A stretch of 64,000 bases of DNA from Halisarca cf. caerulea (taxonomy: Eukaryota; Porifera; Demospongiae; Chondrillida; Halisarcidae). Made by a program: the position numbers and the translations under genes. The stretch spans positions 6,799,618 to 6,863,617 of the forward strand of contig CAUJGJ010000444.1 of NCBI GenBank assembly GCA_963170055.1. The letters run 5' to 3'. Positions 52,370-62,702 of the stretch are shown piece by piece; the stretch's first letter is position 1; each line of letters starts with the position of its first letter. A model generated the notes under the pieces. The model had not been told where the DNA came from. It saw only the letters and a program-made list of their open reading frames with translations, and made no database searches.

Positions 52370-53560
52370 TTGACATTCAAGCTCACCTTCTGGTGTTAAA
52401 AAGTAGTCTTTGAAACTGTCTCGGATATTTGCAGCTGACTGTGAGTAGGTGTTGCTGCTTAAGCGCGAGATTCTTGACAGATTTGAAGTTATCCCAGACT
52501 CTGTCCTCCAATCTCCAGGAATGAAATTTCCCATGGAATCTTCATGGTCAGCATATCCTGCAGGACAATATTGCCGGGAATTTTGACCACCACTCGTCGA
52601 TCTGATATCACAGATTTTGAGATAGTTGTGAAGACAGCATGCAGCTTTCGTGAATTTCGTAAATCTTTCTGGATCTGCTATAATGGGTCTCCGAAATAGG
52701 CAAATTCAATTATTCTAGGGCTCTAGACAGTCGGTAATTGAATATCTGTTTGTCCTCTGGAAAGAAACGGCCCAGATTAGGTCTCATCATGTTGGTACAC
52801 AGGGGAAAGGCTGCATCTCCCACAAAGATGTAAGGCAGGTCATAGCTTGTACCAGGAATTTGCTCTGGAGAAGGAAGGGACAGTTTGCCTTCCTCAAGAG
52901 CACGACCAAATCCAGAATGACTTAGGACACCTCCATCACTGTGACATCCATAATCACCAACGTCAATCAATGTAAAACAATTCTGTGCATCGCAGACAGC
53001 CATTGAAACAATGCTATGGGTACCTTTGTAATTATAGTATGCTGATCCTGATCTTGGAGGTGCCTGCATGACCACATGTTTTCCATCAATAGCGCCTATG
53101 CAGTGGGGGAAGTTCCACATGCGCCCATAGGATTCGCTTATTCTCTTCCATTCCTCCGGAGTTGAAGGACTCTTCAGATATTCAGCTGCCAGTGTATGCC
53201 AGATAGCGTCACAAGTTTCAGGAATGATCGTACAGACTGTGGAATGACCTATTCTGTAGCTGAAAGCTATTGTCTGCATGGAATCGCCTGTCGCTAAATA
53301 CCTCAAAGTGACAGCTAATCTCTCAGCAGCGGGTATGGCTGACCTAAACTGGTGTCCTGGCGTTGGATTCTAGGACCAACCAAGCTCAGCAACTGGTCGA
53401 ATCGACTTGAAATCATACGAAAATATCGGTAGAAAACATCGTGATCGAACAGCCTCATCTCTTGAATTAAAGAGTGAAATTCTCCCAAACTCTCCCTTCT
53501 TCTGTTTATTCGCCTGACCCAAGTACGCTTCTTCGTTCATTGTCTACTCTGAGCCATACG
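52370..53560 (-). pseudogene. PIF/Harbinger transposase (DDE_Tnp_4)
   Basis: Read on the minus strand: GEFHSLIQEMRLFDHDVFYR and RFDQLLSLVGPRIQRQDTS (53480-53340, one frame), then from 53335 RYLATGDSMQTIAFSYRIGH, then CIGAIDGKHVVMQAPPRSGS with the first Asp, LIDVGDYGCHSDGGVLSHSG with the second Asp, and YIFVGDAAFPL. The third acidic residue lies in a RIIE reading just after RLSRALE, where two frameshifts and a loss of about ten residues occur (52690-52715). The C-terminus continues in another frame as FRRPIIADPERFTKFTKAAC, CLHNYLK and YCPAGYADHEDSMGNFIPGD. The gene is nearly complete in extent but inactive. Confidence 0.85.
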
Positions 53561-53744
53561 TCGTCGCACTAAAAGAAGCAAAAGGAAAAGCTGTCTCCTG
53601 CGATTGAACACCGCCATCACGAAAAAAAAGCGTCGCACGGAGGCTCAAACGTTTGCAATGTGTGAATTGACTACGTATACGTTAAGTTGCGTTACATTAA
53701 TTTAATTATATTCATAGAACAAGTTGCATTGCGTTGCAGTGTGA
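53561..53744. other. No gene recognised
   Basis: Short spacer upstream of the Harbinger gene, possibly its terminal region. I could not identify an inverted repeat. Confidence 0.35.
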
Positions 53745-53814
53745 ATGGGCCTTTACACTTCCGAAATAAGTAATGAAAATAATATAAGGCCCGCCTGTGG
53801 CAGCCCCTAAAAAG
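53745..53814 (+). mobile_element. Family B-type 3' end
   Basis: TTACACTTCCGAAATAAGTA then ATGAAAATAATATAAGG leads into the 3' hairpin (GGCCCGCC, loop TGT, GGCAGCCCC) and CTAAAAA. Only the 3' part of the element is here, with a slightly mismatched hairpin. Confidence 0.75.
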
Positions 53815-54276
53815 GTTGAAAAATATCAAGCACTCATATTAGACCATTTTGGGGCAAGTCAAATGCACAAAAATAAAGCCACTCACTATACGGTTGAAGT
53901 CACTTCAGCCGAATAAGCAATGGTTCAGTTCATGGCTATGCACAACCTTCCTGGTGCATGTACTTTTCTGCCAAATAATGTTGGATTTTTGATGAAACTG
54001 AACATTGATAACTATTAGTATCTTATCTGTATATACGTGTAAAATTGCACGTTGAAATGTGAGGCACACAGTGTCACGTGATCATTGAAAATGGATGAAC
54101 TCTGTGATCTAGATGATTTCCTTATATCTTCGCTGCATGCGAACTAGATGCAGAGTCCACTGTAAGACTCCAAAGAGGATCAATTTGAATTTTTGAAACC
54201 CCAACTTACAACAGAGGCCATTGGGAAAGTGTTCAACTTGCTGCCACGGAGTGTGTGGCTCAAAATGGAATATATG

Positions 54277-54315
<39 letters not shown>

Positions 54316-54380
54316 TCAAGTTGTGCAGATTTGCTATATTAGCAACATGGAACATTATAATATAATGTAATTCCCTTTTA
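53815..54380. other. No gene; (TA)n tract
   Basis: A (TA)n run lies at 54278-54311. An ATG at 54090 (MDELCDLDDFLISSLHAN) opens an acidic peptide that might be a first exon of the gene that follows, but I cannot connect it. Confidence 0.35.
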
Positions 54381-55363
54381 GACCATTGATCATATGAATC
54401 ACCTCAACTTGAGTGTCGGAGACAGTAGTCTTCAAGCAAAGTTGGAAGAATTGGGTAAAGACTTTGATTTAGATGTGCTAAATTGGGCATCACAAGGTAT
54501 ATGAAAAGAATTAAAACATGCATGCATGCTGTTGATGTCAATGCATTTACATGATATCCCTGCATATTATAGGACTATACTTTCACTATAGGGAACAGCT
54601 TTCAAATAGTAGGTGACAATGTTGATATCCGAGTAGTTCCTAGGCACATGTCCCTGGACCGTTGTAAAGCTGATCACCACTCGTTCCACATGTATGCTGT
54701 CAAGCATAGAGTAATAGCCCCACCAAATGAGTAGTATATCCATGCATGTACTTGGGAGCATGTCATTCATACCATTAGCTACATGCACGCTCTTATGTTT
54801 CTGCACACGCAGCATTGTCCAATGACAGGCCTACTGCACCATTCAGCATGTTTCTCCCAACAAGGAAGATTGCAGCAATCTGTCCAAGGATTTTGCTGAG
54901 CTGATGGTCCGTGTTATCGTAGAACATGTTCCAAGTTTGCAGAAATACAAGTCATTATTGAATTTTCACATAACCCACCAGCACTCAGCAGAGATGAGCA
55001 AGAAAAGTGAAATGGTAAATTGCTAATTCAGAATTAAACATGTGTAAATGTATTGTTATGCATGTACATGTATCATTATTTTATCGTTATAATAGGTTCC
55101 TTTGGGGGTCATCATGAAAATCGAGCAGAAGACCGAAGACATGATTGAGATTTTGACTTCCCTCAACAAGTACCTCCCTATTGGATCTTCCGTAAACCAT
55201 GCACATTTTACAATACGTCTGGAGTATGGTGTTGTTCATACTAGAGTTTACTCTGATTCATTGTTGTTGGCTTCAACTAAACCACCTGCTGAGGAGTTGC
55301 TGTTTTGTATAGTGCCTGTCTGCCAGGGGATGGCTTCAGTCACTGCACAATGCCCTTAGTACA

Positions 55364-55365
55364 TA

Positions 55366-55410
<45 letters not shown>
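55364..55410. repeat. (TA)n microsatellite
   Basis: An uninterrupted TA run of about 22 units. Confidence 0.95.
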
Positions 55411-55414
<4 letters not shown>

Positions 55415-55591
55415 CAGTACATATGTAAGTATGTGTGTTTGTGTGTGAGTTGATGTCTTATGATCAATCATCACTACCTCTGTGCTCTGTCATGAACCCA
55501 GTTAGCACTGAAGTTATCTACATTTACCAAATTAGTGTTAGTGTTATAGGGATTCTCTGTGTATGTATTGTATATGACATACATACATGTA

Positions 55592-55596
<5 letters not shown>

Positions 55597-55636
<40 letters not shown>

Positions 55637-55637
55637 T

Positions 55638-55694
<57 letters not shown>
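55597..55694. repeat. (GT)n microsatellite
   Basis: Two GT runs separated by ATGTTG, with long Cys/Val and His/Thr frames that are artefacts. Confidence 0.95.
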
Positions 55695-55696
<2 letters not shown>

Positions 55697-55736
55697 TCGT
55701 GTCATGTGTGCGTGTGTGTGTTCGTGTTGTGTAAAG

Positions 55737-55975
55737 TATGTACATAGATGACATACGTATATGTACATATATGTCATCTATGTACATATGTTTCATATGT
55801 GTACGTATGTGTCATGTATGTACGTATGTGTATTGTCTGTACATATGTGTAATGTATATACGTATGTGTCATGTCTGTACATATGTTTCATGTGTGTACG
55901 TATGTGTCATGTATGTATGTGTGTGTGTGTTTGTGTTTGTGTTTGTGTTTGTGCATGTGGTTGTGTACATGTATG
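55737..55975. repeat. Palindrome and GTATGTGTCATGT minisatellite
   Basis: ATGTACATAGATGACATA (55739-55756) is the inverted copy of TATGTCATCTATGTACAT (55771-55788). After it, about 24-bp units of the type GTACGTATGTGTCATGTATG run to about 55920, grading into GTTTGT repeats. Confidence 0.8.
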
Positions 55976-56085
55976 TGTGCATGACATCATGTATATAAAT
56001 TTCCAGTACCGGTCCTGTACTTGCTTATATTTTTTGATCTCTTCCAGTTTGCCGGACAATGCTAAGAAGAACCGCTACCGAAATG

Positions 56086-56800
56086 CACACTCCTGGTTAG
56101 TACACTCTCCTGGTTAGTACACAGTGTAGTAACATGAGAGTGCACTCACCAAGAGTATGTGCTAACCAGGAGTGTGTACTAACCAGGAGTGTGTACTAAC
56201 CAGGAGTGTGTAGTAACCAGGAGTGTGTACTAACCAGGAGTGTGTACTAACCAGGAGTGTGTACTAACCAGGAGTGTGTACTAACCAGGAGTGTGTAGTA
56301 ACCAGGAGTGTGTAGTAACCAGGAGTGTGTAAGTAACCAGGAGTGTGTAGTAACCAGGAGTGTGTAGTAACCAGGAGTGTGTAGTAACCAAGAGTGTACT
56401 AACCAGGAGTGTGCGTAAAACCAGGAGTGTGTGCTAACCAGGAGTGTGTAGTAACTAGGAGAGTGTAGTAACCAGGAGTGTGTGCTAACCAGGAGTGTGT
56501 GCTAACCAGGAGTGTGTAGTAACCAGGAGTGTGTGCTAACCAGGAGTGTGTAGTAACCAGGAGTGTGTGCTAACCAGGAGTGTGTAGTAACCAGGAGAGT
56601 TTACTAACGAAGAGTGTGTGCTAACCAGGAGTGTGTGCTAACTAGGAGTGTGTGCTATCCAGGAGTGTGTGCTAACCAGGAGTGTGTGTGTGTGTGTGTG
56701 TAGTAACCAGGAGTGTGTTGTAACCAGGAGTGTGTACTAACCAGGAGTGTGTGCTAACCAGGAGTGTGTAGTAACCAGGAGTGTGTGCTAACCAGGAGTG
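56086..56800 (+). repeat. Minisatellite of CTAACCAGGAGTGTGTG units
   Basis: About forty 16-17-bp units (CTAACCAGGAGTGTGTA and GTAACCAGGAGTGTGTA variants) run to 56800. The first two units (CACTCCTGGTTAGTACAC and CTCTCCTGGTTAGTACAC, 56086-56122) are in the opposite orientation, so the array starts with an inverted repeat. The array directly abuts the coding block of the DUF6589-type gene at about 56805. Confidence 0.95.
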
Positions 56801-57346
56801 TCTTGTTCTGTGGTGACCAGCTTACCTGTGAAAGATTCAGGAGTGCCAAAGCATGCCGTGTGCAGTCAGATACGGCTGAAGAACGGTTGAAGGGTTTCAC
56901 TGAAGTACCTGCTGACTGGCATGCACTAGTGACTTTCTACAAGGTATGCATTGGTACGTATTTGGTTGTATTAATTATTATAATATGCATGTAATTCAGT
57001 TACAATATATAGTACATGCATACATATATACTGCATGCATTGCAGTAATTGTTTGTCATTAAATCGTTAATTTGCATTGTATTTCCCATGATCTGTTATA
57101 GGTTGTGTGGCAATTGTATTCACCTACATCTGCAAGGGATAGAGGTACCCTTTACCAGCTTCGCACATTGCTTGATAGGAGAAATGTTGTTTGTGATCCT
57201 CAGAAGAACTTTAATGCCTGTCACGACTTTTTGGATACAGTTGTAGATGGATATATAGTCGCTGCAGCCATAGATAGAGGAAAAAAACGGGATAGGAAAT
57301 GCGTAACGTCACCGACAGAAACTTGTGAAATTCGCTAGCAACAAAA

Positions 57347-58325
57347 ATGGCCGATCGACTGCTATTTCCCTCCGGTGGATACGATTCTTTTCAGCTGTTG
57401 ATGCGCTTTGTATCTTCTCTTGAAGGCGGCATCCATTCTAACACTTTTTCAAAACGTGGAAAAAGACAAGCAGCAGAAGTGAAACAATTTATTGAGACAG
57501 CAGGCAGAATGGAAGTACAACGGCTACTGGCAACTTTCGCTACTGGACTTCTGAAGACTATCCAGCAGTGTATTACATTGTCTTTTGCCACCGAGTTGCG
57601 CTGTAGGGAAGCGTCTTCTGTGGCTTTTTACCAAGCTCAACAAAAGATCATTCCAGATTTATGGAATAGGATCCACAGTGATCTCTCTCTTTGGACCCAA
57701 ACGGTGAGCAGGTTACTGTACGAAGATATTCTTGTGCAGCTGTTAAAGAGCAAACGCCAAAGCACTCCAGTCGCCAAAGAGCAAGTCCCTTTAAACAGTG
57801 AGCAAGAGAATATTATGCGGTATGTTGCGGGATTTGTACCTTTTAAAGATGCTGACAAGGTATAAGAAGCAGGGCACAGTGAATGCTGCAGCCATAGTGG
57901 ATTGCCTTGCAGATATGTCTGTGCCGGGAGAAGAAAGTAGCTTCCTGGCATACACTTCTGAATGGACTGCGGCTGTTAACAGAGGTGGTCTGTTTGAAGT
58001 GAACAACGAGGCTTACCTCTTCTTTCGATGTGTTGAGGTTGAAGTAAAACCTTTATTGACGCAGCATGTCATTTGTGGTACTGTGTCTGAAGCCGAGATT
58101 TTATCTACATTGACCACAAATGAAGATGTCCTCTTTCATTGGGACTTGCTGACTGGCACCCTCACCACGGAAGCTCAGAGTACTCTCCTCAAAGAATTTG
58201 TACAGCTATGGATGACAATTCGGGTGCATGCTTTGACGAGAATGCTTTTGGAGGAGCATAAACACAAAGCACATGCAAATTCTGCAAAATCAAAGCCACT
58301 CCGTGCTTCTTTAAAAGAACAGTAG
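57347..58325 (+). CDS. Unrecognised two-part ORF, one frameshift
   Basis: ATG at 57347 opens MADRLLFPSGGYDSFQLLMR and continues to NIMRYVAGFVPFK (57840). The homologous continuation LLKMLTRYKKQGTVNAAAIV, then YTSEWTAAVNRGGLFEVNNE, VICGTVSEAEILSTLTTNED and IRVHALTRMLLEEHKHKA is in the next frame to the TAG at 58323-58325. A one-base indel near 57843 joins them. The pattern RYVAGY ... WT..VNRGGL ... R.......LE.HK is one I recall from unannotated repetitive proteins of cnidarians and sponges, so it is likely mobile-element derived. No catalytic motif is identified. The total would be about 325 residues without introns. Confidence 0.5.
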
Positions 58326-59690
58326 GTAATGTACACAATCATCATGTAACATGTAGTTGTTGTTATTAGTATTAACTGATGTTCATGTGCATGCATTCTC
58401 GGGGTCTTTATTGGTGGTTTGTTTTGTTGTATTATGCTGATGCTTTGTTATTATTACTTCATGTAACTATTATACGTAGCTATACAGTGTTGTATTATTT
58501 TATTATTACAAAATTTAATGTATTTTTGTTATTTATTACTTTGTTTATGGAACAACCTTGCAGCTAGTGTGTCACTTCCCCTGCAATCAACAGCACTGGC
58601 GGAATTGGTGTCTATTTTGGAGCACTGCTATGAAAACAAATTTCTTGCCACCTCCTTGTCCTTGGTGTAGCAGTCATATGCAACCACTATGAGATTTTAT
58701 TTGCCCAGTTTCAGCAGGTTCCAGTCACCATTGTATACGGTGAAGTTTGTTGTGGCAAAACTCAAGCCCCCTCTTTGGTTGGAGTCTAGAACACCAAATT
58801 TTTAGGGTTAGGGTTTCGACTTGTGCGCGGGACTACCAGCCCAAGACAACTTTCATCTGTTCCATGAATATGCCCTGCCTGCAGCGGATTGCTTCTGATT
58901 CCATGTGAGTATTGCTGAAAACAAAATGATACTCTATGATTCACATGTCATTCTCCTTACAGGCTAATCACTAGAGATGTCTTGGTGCCTTCTGGTACAC
59001 CAAGTTATTCACGGACAGCAGCATTGCAAGATACTATTGACCTGTATATGCATTGTTGAAGAGAGAATGTTGTGGACATTATAACTTGTCCATCTCTCAG
59101 ACATTTGTCTCAAAAGGTAGCACCGCCACCATGATACCTTCAAAGAGGAGTAAATCTGGTAGGGAGATTCTGAAATGTGTTCCAGTGCACAAGAGAGCAT
59201 TGGATACAGCAAGTTTAAAGAAGCTAGAGGAAGGTGTGTACCTTCATACGCCTTTGTTATAATTACAGCCGCCAATGTACATAATATTTCGCACTTTTCC
59301 TTAATTTTAAAATGACAACAGCTTCAGGGTTTGTTGCTCCATGAAAATCACCGAGGTGTCAAGCCATTACTCCCAATGGTCATTCCACTCCAGTGCATCA
59401 ACCATTGAGTCCATGGCCAAGCAAGTATAATGTATTATGATGTACCTATCTGTTTGCTTGTGCGTAGATTGTTATTATTGCAGCGGATATGCCTATTCTA
59501 ATATATATATAGTGTCCTCTCACTAGGTGTAACCACACACATGTGTTGGTGAATTTGTGATTATGTGATATTTATTATAAATTGTGTAGTTTAGCCATGT
59601 GCATGTACGCATGCATGCATATATTATGTGCACGTGTGAGTTTTGGTGCATGCTTACAAAGATGCTTAATATTTAATTCTGCCTGACATT
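58326..59690. other. Exon-like scraps, no gene that I can assemble
   Basis: A frame at 59053-59262 contains SKRSKSGREILKCVPVHKRA. Phrases such as CATCTCTCAGACATTTGTC (59090) recur at 61063 as CATCTCCCAGACGCAAG. A TTAGGGTTAGGG trace is at 58804. AT-rich otherwise. Confidence 0.35.
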
Positions 59691-59763
59691 CTATGGAGTC
59701 CTTTATGTGCAGGTGTAGAGCACGCATTTCTATTGGACCCTCACAAATCTCCTCAGCCCAATG
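59684..59763 (+). repeat. Mini-exon-like repeat, copy 1 (damaged)
   Basis: CATTCTATGGAGTCCT then, after an 18-bp interruption, TTTCTATTGGACCCTCACAA and CTCCTCAGCCCAATG before GTAATAG. The acceptor AG has become AT in CTATGG. Confidence 0.7.
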
Positions 59764-60638
59764 GTAATAGTATGTGTACCATATGGCGGGTAATATTTGT
59801 GGGGTAAAAAGTTCATTGTTTTCGTGGTTGGAAAGGAAACCACAAAATATTTACTCACAAAATTTAGTAACAGACTGCATATGGTACAGATCTGAAGAAT
59901 TTACGAAGGAATCGAGATGGGTATCTTTCAAACTCAGTATTATCCATAATGAAGAACTTTTAAGAAAGGTAACGGCAGTAATTTACCCGATCCCAGTGGA
60001 CCTTTAGCGCGATCAGCACTGCCATTGTTGCAAACAAGGAACTTGGCCGCATTACCGGCATGGAAACATCGTAACGATTACCAATTTCCCTTTGGCATTG
60101 AAGTTTATCAGCACCTTCAGCTTCCCAAATGTTTTGTACTGCTTCAAATTCACTGAACTTCAAACTATCTCCTGTTTGTTACAGTTCTGGAATTACTTAT
60201 GTCAGTTAGTCTTTGTATTGTGCTGACCAATAATAAAGCTCTTAAACTGCGATCAAAGCGATAGAATGTCTAGGTTTTCTTTAGAAAATTTCGTGAATGT
60301 TCACTTCTCCGTAATTTAGGTATTATGAGCTACCACTGTGTACAATTTGCCTTGTGTGGTGGCGAATTGAGGGTGATCAATTCTAGCCACTTACTGTACC
60401 AATTAACCTCAATTAGGAAGTGTGCCAACATCGTGACATGTGCTACATCGCAAATGTCGTCACACTTTTCCTTTGATCCACCTACAATTCACCCCACACC
60501 AGGATACAAGGTTACAAAGACATCATTGATGTTCGTAAGCCTACACATGTGTGTGGGGGTGGATGGGTGTGAATGTGTGTGTGTGTTTGATGTGTTTTGG
60601 TACATGCTTACTGTGATTATTGCTGTCTAACATTCTAG

Positions 60639-60692
60639 GGAGTCCTGAGTACACATCTCTATTGGACCCTCACAAATCTCCTCAGCCCAATG
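60639..60692 (+). repeat. Mini-exon-like repeat, copy 2 (intact splice signals)
   Basis: A 54-nt segment bounded by TCTAACATTCTAG on the left and GTAATTG on the right, reading GSPEYTSLLDPHKSPQPN. Fifty-four nt is 18 codons, so it could be skipped or included without changing frame. Confidence 0.6.
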
Positions 60693-60840
60693 GTAATTGT
60701 ACGTGTATAAATTATGGTTATAAAGACCATAATAATAGGGCATACATCATCTCTGCTGGGTCTACAGACATCCCCTCAACTCTTCACAGTCTTCCAGTAT
60801 GTACATACATTATGGTTATGAAGGCATTGCTGCTGCTCCT

Positions 60841-60853
60841 GCTGTGTGTGTGT

Positions 60854-60895
<42 letters not shown>
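60841..60895. repeat. (GT)n microsatellite
   Basis: GT run interrupted by ATGT. A shorter one is at 61086-61105. Confidence 0.9.
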
Positions 60896-60900
<5 letters not shown>

Positions 60901-60994
60901 CATGCATGCGAGTGCAATTTCATACTTGATATAATATTATGAGTGTTCATGTGTTTTGGTGCATGTTTACTATAGTTACATATTAACCCTCTAG

Positions 60995-61046
60995 GGAGTC
61001 CTGAACACACATCTCTATGGGGCCTTGGAAAAGTCCTCAGCTTGTA
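60995..61046 (+). repeat. Mini-exon-like repeat, copy 3
   Basis: AACCCTCTAG precedes GGAGTCCTGAACACACATCT and CTATGGGGCCTTGGAAAAGT then CCTCAGC. It diverges from copies 1 and 2 at the right end and lacks the donor GT. Confidence 0.6.
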
Positions 61047-61184
61047 TTAATTTCACCATCTCCCAGACGCAAGTATATATATCTGTGTGTGTGTGTGTGT
61101 GTGTATCATTGTAACTGCTAAAGAAGTAGAGTATATAGAATAATATTTATTATTATTGCAATGTATGGTATGTCGGCATATAGT

Positions 61185-61504
61185 ACTGTTACATGTGCTC
61201 TAGATCTGGTATTGTTTCATTCAAGACCAGCATATGTAAAAAGGCTTCTCCGAATATCCATGAAGGATGTGCCCTGCAAGACTGGGCCTACAATCAAAAA
61301 GCCTCCTATGCGCCACAGGAAGCGAACAACCAAGGTCTTGCCAGGAAAAGATACTTGCAGGATCTGCCATCAAAACCTTGCCAAGCTAAACACATGATGG
61401 TAGAGTGTGAACAGTGTGGCCAATGGTTCTACTATAAGTGCGTAAACAATGGCAACCATAAAGAGGCTGAGGAAATGGTATTTAGTTGCCCTGACACTTG
61501 TTAG
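61185..61504 (+). pseudogene. PHD-like zinc-finger C-terminus
   Basis: A basic segment (KKPPMRHRKRTTKVLPGKDT) is followed by CRICHQN (frame 61161) and, after a frameshift near 61390, MMVECEQCGQWFYYKCVNNG then FSCPDTC (frame 61193) before the stop. The spacing C-x2-C ... C-x2-C-x-W-F-x2-K-C ... C-x3-C fits a PHD finger, which binds histone tails. The end of the gene coincides with the family B hairpin at 61504. Confidence 0.5.
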
Positions 61505-61805
61505 GGGCTGCCTGTGGCAGCCCCATATAATTTTCATTACAAATTCTGGAAGTGTATATATACAACAGGAAGTAGGTGAATAAAAATGGCTGCTGAAAGA
61601 AAAGAAGACTTTAAAAAGCAACAGTTTATCTCTACAAAAATGGTATCAGGTTTACGAAGAAGCTTTATCCTTCATCTTTGTATATTTCGCCTTCGTTGCA
61701 ATTTTGAAGAAAATTCGCTACATTTTGGTGAAGTTTCAGCCATGGTTTTATCCTCCAGGATAAAACAGTGGCTGAAACTGCCAAAATGCAGCAAATTTTC
61801 TGCAT
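61504..61805 (-). mobile_element. Hairpin-ended element, family B, minus strand
   Basis: The 3' hairpin is 61504-61524 and, read in the direction of the element, has stems GGGGCTGCC and GGCAGCCCC around loop ACA, the inverse of the TGT loop at 42783. Next inward are TTTTCATTACAAATTCTGGA, AACAGGAAGTAGGTGAATAA, AAATGGCTGCTGAAAGAAAA and GTTTATCTCTACAAAAATGG. The 5' foldback is not found; the body ends near 61805. Confidence 0.8.
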
Positions 61806-62702
61806 TCATGCATGACTATCAAAAAATCCAATATTCGACATTGTATAATTTTAGTAGCGTGCACCATGCATGCATGTCTATGGTTGCTGTAGCACATGGC
61901 ATACAAAAAGCATACGTGCTATTAATTGTCACAATCTAAGATATGGATTAAAATGCTCATGCATCAATCGATACAGTTTCTCATTGTTCAGGGATGTCAT
62001 GAGGCCATTTGATTTGAAGTTCTTAAAGCCGGCATGCATTTGTCCTTCCTGAAGTGAAAATACACTACTGTCACAAAGAACAGTTATCATCCTTGTAACA
62101 TCAGATTTTTCAGATGCCTGCGCATGATGACCACTCACTTCTCAAATGCTAGATACTTGATCAAAGTTTGACAGCAATGTGCTGCGGATATGTGAAGCTT
62201 TGCTGGCCCTCAATATAGTGCGTTCTGTTTTATTTGCACCCAAATGTGTTATTGACTCCTTTACTATTCGATTCCATACGCAGGTCACATGGAACATTGT
62301 GGCCTTCCCTTCCCTGGACATTCACAAATCTGGAGTATATCAACTGTCGAGCTAGTTGTAGAATGTATACTGACATAGAAGATTGAATGCTTCAATTGAA
62401 TAGTTGGTCCATTGAGATGCTCTGAATAGAAGAGAGGTACTTCCAACAATGTAGCACTCATAGCCCTTCTCCCTCCCTAATTGCATCATGGAACTCTAAT
62501 TAAAGAAGTCCAAGTGAAAGTACCTCCTTTCCATACTCCATGATGTTGTCATTTGCAATGGGTAGAGTTATAGAATAGTAATAACAGCATAATAATATAG
62601 TCAATCATGCATATAATTATGATTGACATCATTTTTTAAATATGCATGCATGCTACAAATTTCAATGTCAATTATTAAAACAAATCGAATCCTGTAAGTA
62701 TT
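61806..62702. other. No gene recognised
   Basis: AT-rich with many GCATGCAT words. No coding signal. Confidence 0.4.

Larger units (their letters stand above)
54383..57337 (+). pseudogene. DUF6589-type gene, multi-exon, invaded by satellites
   Basis: Exon-like blocks in order: IDHMNHLNLSVGDSSLQAKL (54383-54497); NSFQIVGDNVDIRVVPRHMS then FHMYAVKHRV (from an acceptor at about 54590); KDFAELMVRVIVEHVPSLQK then HITHQHSAEMSKKSEM (to 55014); intron 55015-55095; VPLGVIMKIEQKTEDMIEIL (55096 on); a satellite block; CGDQLTCERFRSAKACRVQS then GFTEVPADWHALVTFYK (about 56812-56943); intron 56944-57101; VVWQLYSPTSARDRGTLYQL and RRNVVCDPQKNFNACHDFLD (57102 on). This is the order of DUF6589 proteins, a family abundant in cnidarians and sponges and often tied to mobile elements; its biochemical role is not known to me. 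Both introns are GT-AG and in frame. The end diverges after about 57265. Confidence 0.65.

Noticed and set aside
56086..56800. CRISPR-like array
   Set aside because: Units are continuous 16-17 bp minisatellite repeats without unique spacers, in a eukaryotic setting.
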